DNA from: Massilia arenae
Lineage (GTDB): Bacteria; Pseudomonadota; Gammaproteobacteria; Burkholderiales; Burkholderiaceae_D
Length of the DNA stretch: 64,000 bases
Direction of reading: 5' to 3'
Assembly (NCBI RefSeq): GCF_008014745.1
Contig: NZ_VPFD01000015.1
Location: 221,113-285,112, forward strand
The notes under the pieces were generated by a model, which was not told where the DNA came from, did no database searches, and saw only the letters and a program-made list of their open reading frames with translations. A program made the translations under genes and the position numbers. Every line of letters starts with the position of its first letter. Position 1 is the first letter of the stretch. Shown one piece after another: positions 17,091 through 25,709 of the stretch.

Positions 17091-19518
17091 GGACATAATC
17101 CAGGTCGGCGTAGGCGCCCGGCGTTCCGGTCGCGAACACGCCGACCTGGGCGCCGACCCAGCGGCCCATGGTAGCGTCGAAGGGCTCGCCCAGCGACGTG
17201 TACCGGAGGCCGTCGGCGCTGTAAGAGAACGACACCCGCGCGCCATGCGTCACGTGCATGCGCAGCGTGACCGCGTATCCAGGCAATGCCGGTCCCACCG
17301 TCTCGGCGCAGGCGCCGTCCTGGCCGCAGCGCACGCCGATTATGCGCGGAAGGCCGTCGACGCGGCGCAGGCCGAACCAGTCGCTGGCCAGGCCCATCAC
17401 GCCGAGCCCCACCTGGTCGCCATCCTGCTGCGCGCGCAGCTCCACCTTCGCCGTCACACCGAAGGCCGAACCCGGGAATTTCTGGGTCAGCACTGACGGC
17501 AGCTGCCGTATCGGCGCCGCCGCTTGCGCGAACAGGCGCAGAAAGCCCGGTCGGGCGTCCAGCGCATGCCAGCCGGCCTGCGGATTGGCCGTCCATTGCC
17601 ACTGCAGGCCCAGCGCCGGGCCGTCGAACTCGTCGCCTACCGCCGGCTCGCGCCGCGCGAAGACTCCCGGCACCGGCTTGGCGTGCTCGATATGCGGCTG
17701 TCCCACACCCGCCTTGGCGGATGGCTCGCCGATCAGCGGCCAGTCGTCGATCCAGCGCAGCGGCTGCAGGTGCACCACGCGGCCGTAGGCGCGCCGGTCC
17801 TGGAAGTGGAAGAACCAGTCGCTGCCCTGCGGCGTCGTCACCCAGGCGCCCTGGTGCGGGCCGTTGATATCGGTCGCGCCCTGCTCCATCACGATCCGGT
17901 CTTCGTACGGGCCGTCGATGCGGCGCGAACGGAACACAGATTGCCAGCCATGCTCGACGCCGCCCGCCGGCGCGAACACGTAGTACCAGCCGTTGCGCTT
18001 GTACAGCTTGGGACCCTCGAGGGTGCGGTAGCCCGGCAGGCGGTTGCCGTCGATGACCACCTGGCCCTCGCTGTCGAGCAGGCTGCGCCCGTCCGGCGCC
18101 ATGCGGCGCAGGGTCAGCACATTATTGAAGCCGGCCCGGCTCTTGGCCCAGGCGTGGATCAGCCATGCGCGGCCATCGTCGTCCCACAGCGGCGCCGGGT
18201 CGATGATGCCCTTGCCGGGCAAGAGCAGGTGCGGCGTGCTCCAGGGACCGGCGAAGTCCGTCGCGGTGCTGACGTACACGCCGTGGTCCGGATCGGGATG
18301 GAAGATCCAGAAGCGCCCGTCATGGTGGCGCAGGCTTGGCGCCCATACCCCCTTGCCATGCTGCGGCGTCGCGAAGGTCGCCTGCGGCGTCAATTGCGGC
18401 AGCGCGTGGCCGACCAGCTCCCAGTTGACCATATCGCTCGAGGTCAGCAGCGGCAGGCCGGGGGCGCTGGCGAAGCTGGACGAGACCATGTAATAGCGTT
18501 CGCCAACCCGGATCGCGTCCGGATCGGAATAGTCGGCATGCAGGATCGGGTTGCGGTAGCGGCCGTCGCCCAGGTCGGCCGACCACGGCGCACGCGCAGG
18601 CATGGCGCCCAGCTGCTGGGCGAGGAAACGGTCCATGGCGTCGACCGTCGGCGCCAGCCACGGATCGACTAGCCAGAACGAATGCGGCGCGCCCGCCAGC
18701 GCGACGGTATCGGTCGCGATGCCATGCCCGGCCAGCCTGGCCGCCAGCGCTTCGCGCCCGCTGGAAAAGCGCGGCACGCTGCTGACGATGAACTGCACCG
18801 GTGGGCTGTCCTCGCCGGCGTGGGTCAGGGGCGAGGCCTCGCGCCACAGCGCTGCCTTTTCGGCATAAGGACCGCCGAACCAGGCCCCGGCCGCCGACGG
18901 ATTCTTGGCCGGATCGTCTTCATGCCGCAGCGCCTCGGGCGAGGTGAAATCGGACAGGCCATCGATATTGACGATGGCGCGCACCTCGCGCGGCCGCGTC
19001 ATGCCGACCAGGGCGGCGATCTGGCCGCCGGCCGAGCCGCCCGCGAGCGCGATCCGCTCCTTGTCGAATCCGAACTCACCCGCGTGCATGCGCAGCCAGT
19101 CCAGCGCCGCCTTGACGTCGTCGATCGCGGCCGGATAGCGGGCCTGGCCCGACAGGCGGTAGCTGACGGTGGCGGCGGCATAGCCGCGCGCCGCCAGGCG
19201 CGCCGCGAGCGGCGCCATATTCGTGCGCTCGCCGCTGCCCCAGCCGCCGCCGTGCACCAGCAGCACCAGCGGCGCGGGCTTTGCATCGGGTGCCGGCAGG
19301 TAGAGGTCGAGCCCCAGCGCCAGCTCGCCGCGCCGCGCATAGACCAGGTCCTTGCGGATCCGGACCGGCGCCGGCGCCTCGGCGCTGGCGATGCGGATCT
19401 GGGGATAGTCACCCACCAGCTTGCGGTAGGTGGTTTCGGCGTTGTAGGGAGACTGGGCGGCGGCCGGCGTCAGCACCGCGGCCAGCGCCAGTGCGGCGGC
19501 AACAGGAGCAGGTCTCAT
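17077..19518 (-). CDS. Fused alpha/beta-hydrolase esterase - GH43 glycosidase
   Basis: This 813-residue exported protein has a signal peptide of about 21 residues. Residues ~50-300 form an alpha/beta-hydrolase of the BD-FAE/esterase type, with HGGGW (89-93) as oxyanion hole, nucleophile Ser162 in GGSAGG and a His in APHSFWL near 285. From ~320 a GH43 five-bladed propeller follows, with catalytic Asp in HADYSDPDAI, the pKa-modulating Asp in GIIDPAPLWDDDG and the acid Glu in TLEGPKLYKRNG, and a C-terminal beta-sandwich of the GH43 type. GH43 enzymes cut arabinan, xylan or galactan side chains; the esterase would remove acyl groups from the same chains. It is the last gene of the garD operon and overlaps the epimerase gene by 4 bp. 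Confidence 0.87.
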   Translation of the reverse strand: MRPAPVAAALALAAVLTPAAAQSPYNAETTYRKLVGDYPQIRIASAEAPAPVRIRKDLVYARRGELALGLDLYLPAPDAKPAPLVLLVHGGGWGSGERTNMAPLAARLAARGYAAATVSYRLSGQARYPAAIDDVKAALDWLRMHAGEFGFDKERIALAGGSAGGQIAALVGMTRPREVRAIVNIDGLSDFTSPEALRHEDDPAKNPSAAGAWFGGPYAEKAALWREASPLTHAGEDSPPVQFIVSSVPRFSSGREALAARLAGHGIATDTVALAGAPHSFWLVDPWLAPTVDAMDRFLAQQLGAMPARAPWSADLGDGRYRNPILHADYSDPDAIRVGERYYMVSSSFASAPGLPLLTSSDMVNWELVGHALPQLTPQATFATPQHGKGVWAPSLRHHDGRFWIFHPDPDHGVYVSTATDFAGPWSTPHLLLPGKGIIDPAPLWDDDGRAWLIHAWAKSRAGFNNVLTLRRMAPDGRSLLDSEGQVVIDGNRLPGYRTLEGPKLYKRNGWYYVFAPAGGVEHGWQSVFRSRRIDGPYEDRIVMEQGATDINGPHQGAWVTTPQGSDWFFHFQDRRAYGRVVHLQPLRWIDDWPLIGEPSAKAGVGQPHIEHAKPVPGVFARREPAVGDEFDGPALGLQWQWTANPQAGWHALDARPGFLRLFAQAAAPIRQLPSVLTQKFPGSAFGVTAKVELRAQQDGDQVGLGVMGLASDWFGLRRVDGLPRIIGVRCGQDGACAETVGPALPGYAVTLRMHVTHGARVSFSYSADGLRYTSLGEPFDATMGRWVGAQVGVFATGTPGAYADLDYVRITP

Positions 19519-20390
19519 AGGGACGCGCCGCGAAAGGTGCAGCGCCGACGCAGCGTCGCACCAGGGGCGAGCACGGTCAGGCCGGGCTGGCCCGACAGAT
19601 TATGCGCATTGATCGGATGATCCACCGGCTCGAAGCAGAAGAAATCGCGTCCCGGCGGAATATAGAGGATGAAATAATCCATGTCGGCCTCGATCTCGAG
19701 CGCCACGCCGCGCGCCGGCCAGGCGATGCGCGCCCATCCCGGCCAGCCATCGAACACATGGTCGACACCGTCTTGCGGCAGCGCGGCGGGCGTGTCGAAA
19801 CGCCAGTGATCGGGTATGTCGCCGCGGCTCAGCGGCAGTTTATCCGGACCGCTCGACCATACCCCGTCAGCGCCCGCTTCGAGCAGCGCGCCTTGCGGGT
19901 CCGGCATCCAGGGATGCAGGCCGATCCCGAACGGCAGCGCCGCCGCGCCGGTATTGCGCAGCGCGAGATCGACCACCAGCGCTGCGCCGTCGAGCGTGTA
20001 GCGCAACTCGGCTTCATAGGAAAATGGCGAAGCGTCGGGACGCGCCAGGGTCAGCGTCAAGACCGAGTCGCTGTGATCCGCCACCTGCCAGGCCTGCTGC
20101 CAGCCATCGCCGTGGATCGGACACGGCTCGCCGGCCCGGTTCGGCCCCGGGACGTATTGTCGGCCTTCGAACGCAAACCCCGAAGGCGCCATGCGGTTGG
20201 ACCAGGGCAGCAGCGGGAAGCAGGCCAGCTGCGCGGGCGTCGGGACGCCGCTTGCATCGGACGGAAATGCGCGCAACAGCGCGCTCGCCTCGCCACCGGC
20301 AATCCAGTCCAGCCGCGCCAGTCCGCCGCCCACCTGGGGCACGACTTCGGCCACCAGGCTGGCGTTGCGCAAGACCAGGCGCTCGATCAT
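19515..20390 (-). CDS. Aldose 1-epimerase family protein
   Basis: This 291-residue protein of the galactose mutarotase-like superfamily has the expected blocks: FPLLPWSNRM near the substrate-binding arginine, PIHGDGWQQAW with the catalytic His, HPWMPDP, and the Glu-containing FEPVDHPINAHN near the C-terminus. It interconverts sugar anomers. Uronate dehydrogenase is anomer-specific, so speeding up mutarotation of galacturonate or of GH43 products fits its place 4 bp downstream of udh; the substrate is inferred. No signal peptide is seen, so it is cytoplasmic. Confidence 0.88.
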   Translation of the reverse strand: MIERLVLRNASLVAEVVPQVGGGLARLDWIAGGEASALLRAFPSDASGVPTPAQLACFPLLPWSNRMAPSGFAFEGRQYVPGPNRAGEPCPIHGDGWQQAWQVADHSDSVLTLTLARPDASPFSYEAELRYTLDGAALVVDLALRNTGAAALPFGIGLHPWMPDPQGALLEAGADGVWSSGPDKLPLSRGDIPDHWRFDTPAALPQDGVDHVFDGWPGWARIAWPARGVALEIEADMDYFILYIPPGRDFFCFEPVDHPINAHNLSGQPGLTVLAPGATLRRRCTFRGASL

Positions 20391-20394
20391 CGCC

Positions 20395-21222
20395 TCAATA
20401 CTGCGGGCCGTCGAGCAGGAACTTGCCGCCCTGGTACATCGTGGTCACGTCGTCCTTGGCCGGGAACTCGGACGAATCCGGGAACAGGTGGGCGAACTTC
20501 GCCGAGCTGTCCTTCGGCTTGTAGCCCAGGTGCGAGGCCAGGCGGTTGTCCCACCAGGTGCTGTCGTTGTCCGACATGCCGTACACGATGGTGTGGCCGA
20601 CGCGCGGTGCGAACAGCGAGCAGCGCAGCAGTTCGGTCAGGTCGTCATAAGACAGATAGGTGCTCATCATGCGCTTGTTGGCCGGCTCCGGGAAGCTCGA
20701 GCCGATGCGCACGCAGACGGTCTCGATGCCGAAGCGGTCGTAGTAGTAGCGCGCGATCTGTTCGCCGAAGACCTTCGACAGGCCGTAGTAGCTGTCGGGA
20801 CGGGTCGGCGAATCGGCGTCGAGCACCGTGGTCACCGGGTGATAGCCGATCGCGTGGTTCGAGCTGGCGAAGATCACGCGGCGGGTGCCGGCCTTGTGCA
20901 GCGCTTCGTACAGATTGGCCACGCCGAGGATATTGGCCTGCATGATGGGTTCGAACGGCTTCTCGGTCGAGATGCCGCCGAAGTGCAGCACCGCATCCAC
21001 GCCCTCGAGCAGGGCCAGCACGGCTTGTTTGTCCGCCAGGTCGCACTGGACGATTTCTTCGCCCGGGCCGGCCGGGCCCATGTCGATGACGTCGGACAGG
21101 CGCACCACATCGGCCCAGGGCTTGATGCGCTCACGCAGCACTTTGCCCAGGCCGCCGGCGGCGCCGGTCAGCAGGATGCGTTTGAAAGGTTTGCCGGTCT
21201 TGTTTTGTACTGCAGCGGTCAT
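20395..21222 (-). CDS. udh: Uronate dehydrogenase
   Basis: This 275-residue extended short-chain dehydrogenase oxidises galacturonate or glucuronate with NAD+ to the aldarolactone. It has the Rossmann GAAGGLG (20-26), SSNHAIGYH (120-128), which closely matches known Udh proteins, and the catalytic pair Tyr146 and Lys150 in SYYGLSK. Its lactone product would be opened by the SMP-30 enzyme encoded at 259-1146 and dehydrated by GarD, encoded 22 bp upstream. It sits inside the minus-strand operon garD-udh-epimerase-GH43. Confidence 0.94.
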   Translation of the reverse strand: MTAAVQNKTGKPFKRILLTGAAGGLGKVLRERIKPWADVVRLSDVIDMGPAGPGEEIVQCDLADKQAVLALLEGVDAVLHFGGISTEKPFEPIMQANILGVANLYEALHKAGTRRVIFASSNHAIGYHPVTTVLDADSPTRPDSYYGLSKVFGEQIARYYYDRFGIETVCVRIGSSFPEPANKRMMSTYLSYDDLTELLRCSLFAPRVGHTIVYGMSDNDSTWWDNRLASHLGYKPKDSSAKFAHLFPDSSEFPAKDDVTTMYQGGKFLLDGPQY

Positions 21223-21244
21223 TCAGGTCTCCAATAATATGCGT

Positions 21245-22786
21245 TCAGGTCACGGGCGCCGGATTGAACAGCGCAAGCGCATTATGCAGCTTCCAGCGCT
21301 CGGCCCATGTCTTGCGGCCGCTGGCCACGTCCAGGATCATGCGGAACAGCTCCCAGCCGACGTCCTCGATGGTGGCGTCGCCGCTGGCGATGCTGCCGGC
21401 GTCGAGGTCCATCAGGTCGTGCCAGCGGCGCGCCAGTTCGGTGCGGGTGGCAACCTTGATGACCGGGACCGCGGCCAGGCCGTATGGCGTGCCGCGGCCA
21501 GTGGTAAAGATGTGCACGTTCATCCCGGCGGCCATCTGCAGCGTACCGCAAATGAAATCGCTGGCGGGCGTCGCGGCGTAGATCAGGCCTTTCTGCTGCA
21601 GCCGGTCGCCCGGCGACAGCACGCCGGTGATCGCGGTGCTGCCCGACTTGACGATCGAGCCCATGGCTTTTTCCACGATATTCGACAGGCCGCCCTTCTT
21701 GTTGCCGGGCGTGGTGTTGGCGCTGCGGTCGACGCCGCCGCGCACCAGGTAATCGTCGTACCACTGCATCTCGCGCACCATCGCCTGCGCCACCTCGGGG
21801 CTGGATGCGCGCGCGGTCAGCTGGTCGATGCCGTCGCGCACCTCGGTCACCTCGGAAAACATCACGGTGCCGCCGGCACGCACGATCAGGTCGGTGGCGA
21901 AGCCCAGCGCCGGGTTGGCGGTCACGCCAGAGAAAGCGTCGCTGCCGCCGCACTGCATGCCGACCACCAGGTCGGACGCTGGACAGGTTTCGCGGCGGCG
22001 CGCGTTGAGTTCTTGCAGGTGCTGTTCGGCGGTGCTCATCAGCGCATCGATCATCGACATGAAGCCGACGTGCTGTTGGTCTTGCAGGGTCACCACCGAC
22101 GGCGCGGCATTGCCGATCGGGATGGCGCCGGCCGGGAACAGGCGTGCCGGCGGCAGCTTCTCGCAGCCCAGGCTCACGACCATCACGCTGTCGCCGAAAT
22201 TCGGGTTCCTGGAGAGGTTGCGGATGGTGCGGATCGGGATGTCGGCGCCGGGAGCGTCGATCGCCACGCCGCAGCCGTACACGTGTTCGAGCGCCACCAC
22301 GTCCTCGACGTTCGGATAGCGCGGCAGCAGCTCTTCGCGGATACGCTTGACGGCGTAGTCGATCACGCCCGACACGCACTGCACGGTGCTGGTGATCGCC
22401 ATCATATTGCGGGTGCCGACCGATCCATCCTTGTTGCGGTAGCCCTCGAAGGTATAGCCGTCCAGGCGCGGCCCGGCATCCACGGCGTGGGTGCCGATTG
22501 GCAGGTCGTCGAGCGAACGCGCGGCCGGCATGCGCAGCACGCGCTCCGAGACCCAGCTGCCGCGCGGGATCGCGCCGTCGGCGTAGCCGATGGTGACGCC
22601 ATAGCGGATCACCGCCTCGCCATCCTGCAGGTCCGTCAACGCCACCTTGTGGCCTTGCGGGACGCCTTCGAGCAGCACCAGGCCGTCCGGGAATGCGGTG
22701 CCGGCGGGCAGGCCGCCGTCGTTGACGACGATCGCGACGTTGTCGCTGGCCTGCATGCGGATGGTGCGCGGAACTTGGTGATTCAT
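21245..22786 (-). CDS. garD: Galactarate dehydratase
   Basis: This 513-residue UxaA/GarD-family enzyme converts galactarate to 5-dehydro-4-deoxyglucarate. It follows E. coli GarD closely along its length: [22 protein letters not shown] at the SAF-like N-terminus, [18 protein letters not shown] at the start of the large domain, [11 protein letters not shown], and [11 protein letters not shown]; these conserved Cys and His residues hold the metal centre. The ATG at 22786 has AAGAGAC before it; an upstream start at 22825 has no ribosome site. It is the first gene of the operon that continues with udh, the epimerase and the esterase-GH43, so galactarate from Udh and the lactonase feeds straight into it. 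Confidence 0.94.
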   Translation of the reverse strand: MNHQVPRTIRMQASDNVAIVVNDGGLPAGTAFPDGLVLLEGVPQGHKVALTDLQDGEAVIRYGVTIGYADGAIPRGSWVSERVLRMPAARSLDDLPIGTHAVDAGPRLDGYTFEGYRNKDGSVGTRNMMAITSTVQCVSGVIDYAVKRIREELLPRYPNVEDVVALEHVYGCGVAIDAPGADIPIRTIRNLSRNPNFGDSVMVVSLGCEKLPPARLFPAGAIPIGNAAPSVVTLQDQQHVGFMSMIDALMSTAEQHLQELNARRRETCPASDLVVGMQCGGSDAFSGVTANPALGFATDLIVRAGGTVMFSEVTEVRDGIDQLTARASSPEVAQAMVREMQWYDDYLVRGGVDRSANTTPGNKKGGLSNIVEKAMGSIVKSGSTAITGVLSPGDRLQQKGLIYAATPASDFICGTLQMAAGMNVHIFTTGRGTPYGLAAVPVIKVATRTELARRWHDLMDLDAGSIASGDATIEDVGWELFRMILDVASGRKTWAERWKLHNALALFNPAPVT

Positions 22787-22866
22787 GTCTCTTTGCCTGT
22801 CTCTTGGCTGATTGGGGAGGGTCATTTTTAGTATGCCATAAATAAATCGAATGCGGCTAGTCCACC

Positions 22867-22905
22867 TTGCGATTTTGGCCGGACCAAATTAGAATGGCCT
22901 GACCA
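22867..22905 (+). promoter_or_regulatory. Promoter with two operators for the GH105 operon
   Basis: TTGCGA (22867-22872), 17 bp, TAGAAT (22890-22895) forms the promoter. The spacer contains TTGGCCGGACCAA (22875-22887), and a second copy TGGCCTGACCA (22895-22905) covers the likely transcription start. The leader to the ATG at 23037 is about 130 bases. garD is transcribed away from this region on the other strand; I see no clear promoter for it. Confidence 0.72.
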
Positions 22906-23036
22906 AAACGCAATATAAGCAGTGTCAAGACAGTAACGAAGTCCTGGACCTGCACCATGCAAGCCAGCAATACTAGAAGCACGGTAGCTGAAGCACATAC
23001 CGATATCCGGTAATACAACAAAGCGATTGGAGACAC

Positions 23037-24443
23037 ATGAAAGGCCACACCCTGCACCTGCTTGCAGCTCTCTTGGGCTGCGCGCTCGCCTGCGGACCCG
23101 CCCATGCACAGGGCGTCTACCGCAACACCGACAACACCAACCTTGGCGACGCGAGCGAAGGCACCTATCCGATTCCCTATAAAAAGCCGGTGGTGGCCGA
23201 AGTCACCGCCCAGCTGCAATCGATCCGGGCCTTCATGGACCGCGCGACGCCAACCCGCGTCGTCAGCAAGCGCACCGGCCAGCCGATCGCCGACCTGAAA
23301 ACCCCGGTGGCGGATGCGATCTTCGAGCGCAGCGCCGGCGACTACGGCATCCAGGTGTACGAGATGGGCGTGGTCCATTCGGGCCTGATCAAGGCGGCGC
23401 AGGTCACCGGCGACGCCGGCTTCACCAGCATGACCCGCCGTCACTTCCAGTTCTTCAACGACACCCTCCCCTACTTCCGCGCCCAGGAACAGAAATTCAA
23501 GCTCGAGCGCGCCAACAGCTTCTCGCGCTTCCTCGATCCGCGCTCGCTCGACGACAGCGGCTCGATGTGCGCCGCCCTGATCCGCGCCCGCTTCGCCAAG
23601 GTCGGCCCCGACCTGAAGAACATGATCGATACCTGCAGCGACTGGGTATACAAACGCCAGTTCCGGCTGGAAGACGGCACCATGGCGCGCAAACGTCCCC
23701 AGGAAGTCTCGCTGTGGGCCGACGATATGTATATGAGTATCCCGGCGCTGGCCGAGATGGGTCGCCTGACCGGGCAGCAGGCCTACTTCGACGACGCCGT
23801 CAACAACGTGATGGGCATGTCGAGCCGCATGTTCAACCCGCAGCTCGGCCTGTACACCCACGGCTGGCACGCCAACCACCAGGACGCGCCGCGCTTCTAC
23901 TGGGCGCGCGCCAACGGCTGGGCGGTGCTGGCGATGTCCGACCTGCTCGACGTACTGCCGAAGGACCACCCCGGCTATCCGAAGGTGCTGGCCCAGCTGC
24001 GCGCCTCGCTGAAAGGGATCGCCGAGCTGCAAAGCGGCAGCGGCCTGTGGCACCAGATGCTGGACCGTAACGACTCCTACCTCGAGACCTCGGCCAGCGC
24101 CATCTTCACTTATGTGATCGCGCACGCCGTCAACGAAGGCTGGATCAGCGCCACCACCTATGGCTCGATCGCCCAGACCGGCTGGAACGCGATCTCGACC
24201 CGCATCAATTCGCTGGGTCAGGTGGAGGGCACCTGCGTCGGCACGACCCTGGCCAGCGACATGGTCTATTACTACAATCGCCCGACCAGCGTCGACGCCT
24301 TGCACGGCTACGGCCCGATGCTGCTGGCCGGCGCCGAGATCATCCGCCTGGTGAACAACCCGGCATTCGAGATCCAGCACAAGGTCCGCACCTACCACTA
24401 CCTGCCCAAGGGCGGGCAGACCGATTACCGCGAACACCACTGA
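23037..24443 (+). CDS. GH105 unsaturated rhamnogalacturonyl hydrolase
   Basis: This 468-residue exported (alpha/alpha)6-barrel enzyme has a signal peptide to about residue 24 (GPAHAQG). The GH105/YteR hallmarks are SLWADDMYMSIPALAEMG (catalytic Asp about 227-228), YTHGWHANH, FYWARANGWAVLAM and YLETSASAIFTYVIAHAV. These enzymes release the 4,5-unsaturated uronate from oligosaccharides made by pectate or rhamnogalacturonan lyases. It is first in a three-gene operon with the DUF4861 protein (13 bp downstream) and a GH28. The unsaturated uronate it frees would need KduI/KduD-type enzymes, which are not in this window. Confidence 0.92.
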   Translation: MKGHTLHLLAALLGCALACGPAHAQGVYRNTDNTNLGDASEGTYPIPYKKPVVAEVTAQLQSIRAFMDRATPTRVVSKRTGQPIADLKTPVADAIFERSAGDYGIQVYEMGVVHSGLIKAAQVTGDAGFTSMTRRHFQFFNDTLPYFRAQEQKFKLERANSFSRFLDPRSLDDSGSMCAALIRARFAKVGPDLKNMIDTCSDWVYKRQFRLEDGTMARKRPQEVSLWADDMYMSIPALAEMGRLTGQQAYFDDAVNNVMGMSSRMFNPQLGLYTHGWHANHQDAPRFYWARANGWAVLAMSDLLDVLPKDHPGYPKVLAQLRASLKGIAELQSGSGLWHQMLDRNDSYLETSASAIFTYVIAHAVNEGWISATTYGSIAQTGWNAISTRINSLGQVEGTCVGTTLASDMVYYYNRPTSVDALHGYGPMLLAGAEIIRLVNNPAFEIQHKVRTYHYLPKGGQTDYREHH

Positions 24444-24456
24444 TCCGGGGGACACC

Positions 24457-25701
24457 ATGAAACGACTCGTACTGGCAAGCCTGCTGGGGGCGCCGCTCGC
24501 CCTGTCCACCTACACCGCACATGCCGCCGTAGTGGCCGACAAGGTCGGCGACAAGGTCAACGTCAGCGTGCAGCACGACCTCGCGATCGCGCGGCCATCC
24601 GAAACCATCGCCATCGCCTGGAAGGACGTCAACGCCGCCCTGCCCGGCGCCATGATCCAGAAGATCGCGGTCAAGGACGCCAGCGGCCGGGTGCTGCCGC
24701 ACCAGGTGACGAATATCGCGCCGCAGGCCAAAGACCCGAATAACGAAGGCATCGCCTACGGCGAACTGCTGTTCCAGCACAGCTTCGCGGCCGGCGAGAA
24801 GAGCGCCAGCTTCACCATCGAGCGCATCGACGGCGTGGCGCCGCCCTTCCCGGTCAAGGCCTTCGCGCGCCATATCCCGGAGCGCCTTGACGACTTCGCC
24901 TGGGAAAACGACAAGGTGGCGCACCGCACCTATGGCCCGGCGCTGGCCGCGCCGGCGCCCGCGGGCGTGGTCAAGGAAGTGCTGGTGACCAGTGGCCTCG
25001 ACCTGTGGTTCAAGCGGGTCGACTATCCGATCGTCGACCGCTGGTACAACAAGGGCCATGACCACTACCACAAGGATCAGGGCGAAGGCATGGACATGTA
25101 CAACGTCGGCAAGTCCCGCGGCGCCGGCGGCGCCGGCATCTGGGATGGCAAGACGCTGCACACGGGCGTGAACTGGGCCAGCTACAAGATCCTGGCCAAT
25201 GGCCCGATCCGCGCCGTGTTCGAACTCCATTACGCGCCATGGGATGCGGGCGGCCGCCAGGTCAGCGAGGTCAAGCGCTTCACGGTTGATGCCGGCCACT
25301 GGCTGGACCGGATCGACAGCACCTTCACCACGACGGCCGGCGATACCACGCCACTCACCGTCGCCATTGGCCTGAACAAGACGCCGGGCGACAAGGGCCA
25401 GGATCCGAAGATCCAGGTCGGCCGCGACGGCAAGGTGTTGTTGCAGTGGGTCGAGCAAAAGAGCAACGACGCCTTCGGCACCGCCGTCGTGCTGCCGACC
25501 GCCGAAGGCTTCGCCCAGGACCCGCTCAATGAGCTGATCTTCGCCAAGGCGACGCCCGGCCAGCCGCTGCGCTACTACGCCGGCGGCGCCTGGAGCCGCG
25601 CCGGCGAGATCACCAGCCGCGCCAAGTGGCAGCAGGTGACGCAGGACCAGGCCGCGCGCGACGCCAGCCCGGTGCGCGTGAACCTGGCGAAACAACGATA
25701 A
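24457..25701 (+). CDS. DUF4861 family exported protein
   Basis: This 414-residue exported protein has a signal peptide of about 23 residues (TYTAHAAVV). It matches the DUF4861 family, whose members occur in pectin-use loci next to GH105 and GH28 genes. A conserved aromatic/acidic patch is visible in VDYPIVDRWYNKGHDHYHKD and GEGMDMYNVGKSRGAGG. The fold looks like an all-beta sandwich. I know of no activity that I could assign with confidence. The tight spacing (13 bp before, 8 bp after) makes it part of the GH105 operon, so it probably acts on or binds the same pectic oligosaccharides in the periplasm. Confidence 0.8.
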   Translation: MKRLVLASLLGAPLALSTYTAHAAVVADKVGDKVNVSVQHDLAIARPSETIAIAWKDVNAALPGAMIQKIAVKDASGRVLPHQVTNIAPQAKDPNNEGIAYGELLFQHSFAAGEKSASFTIERIDGVAPPFPVKAFARHIPERLDDFAWENDKVAHRTYGPALAAPAPAGVVKEVLVTSGLDLWFKRVDYPIVDRWYNKGHDHYHKDQGEGMDMYNVGKSRGAGGAGIWDGKTLHTGVNWASYKILANGPIRAVFELHYAPWDAGGRQVSEVKRFTVDAGHWLDRIDSTFTTTAGDTTPLTVAIGLNKTPGDKGQDPKIQVGRDGKVLLQWVEQKSNDAFGTAVVLPTAEGFAQDPLNELIFAKATPGQPLRYYAGGAWSRAGEITSRAKWQQVTQDQAARDASPVRVNLAKQR

Positions 25702-25709
25702 GGAGCGAC

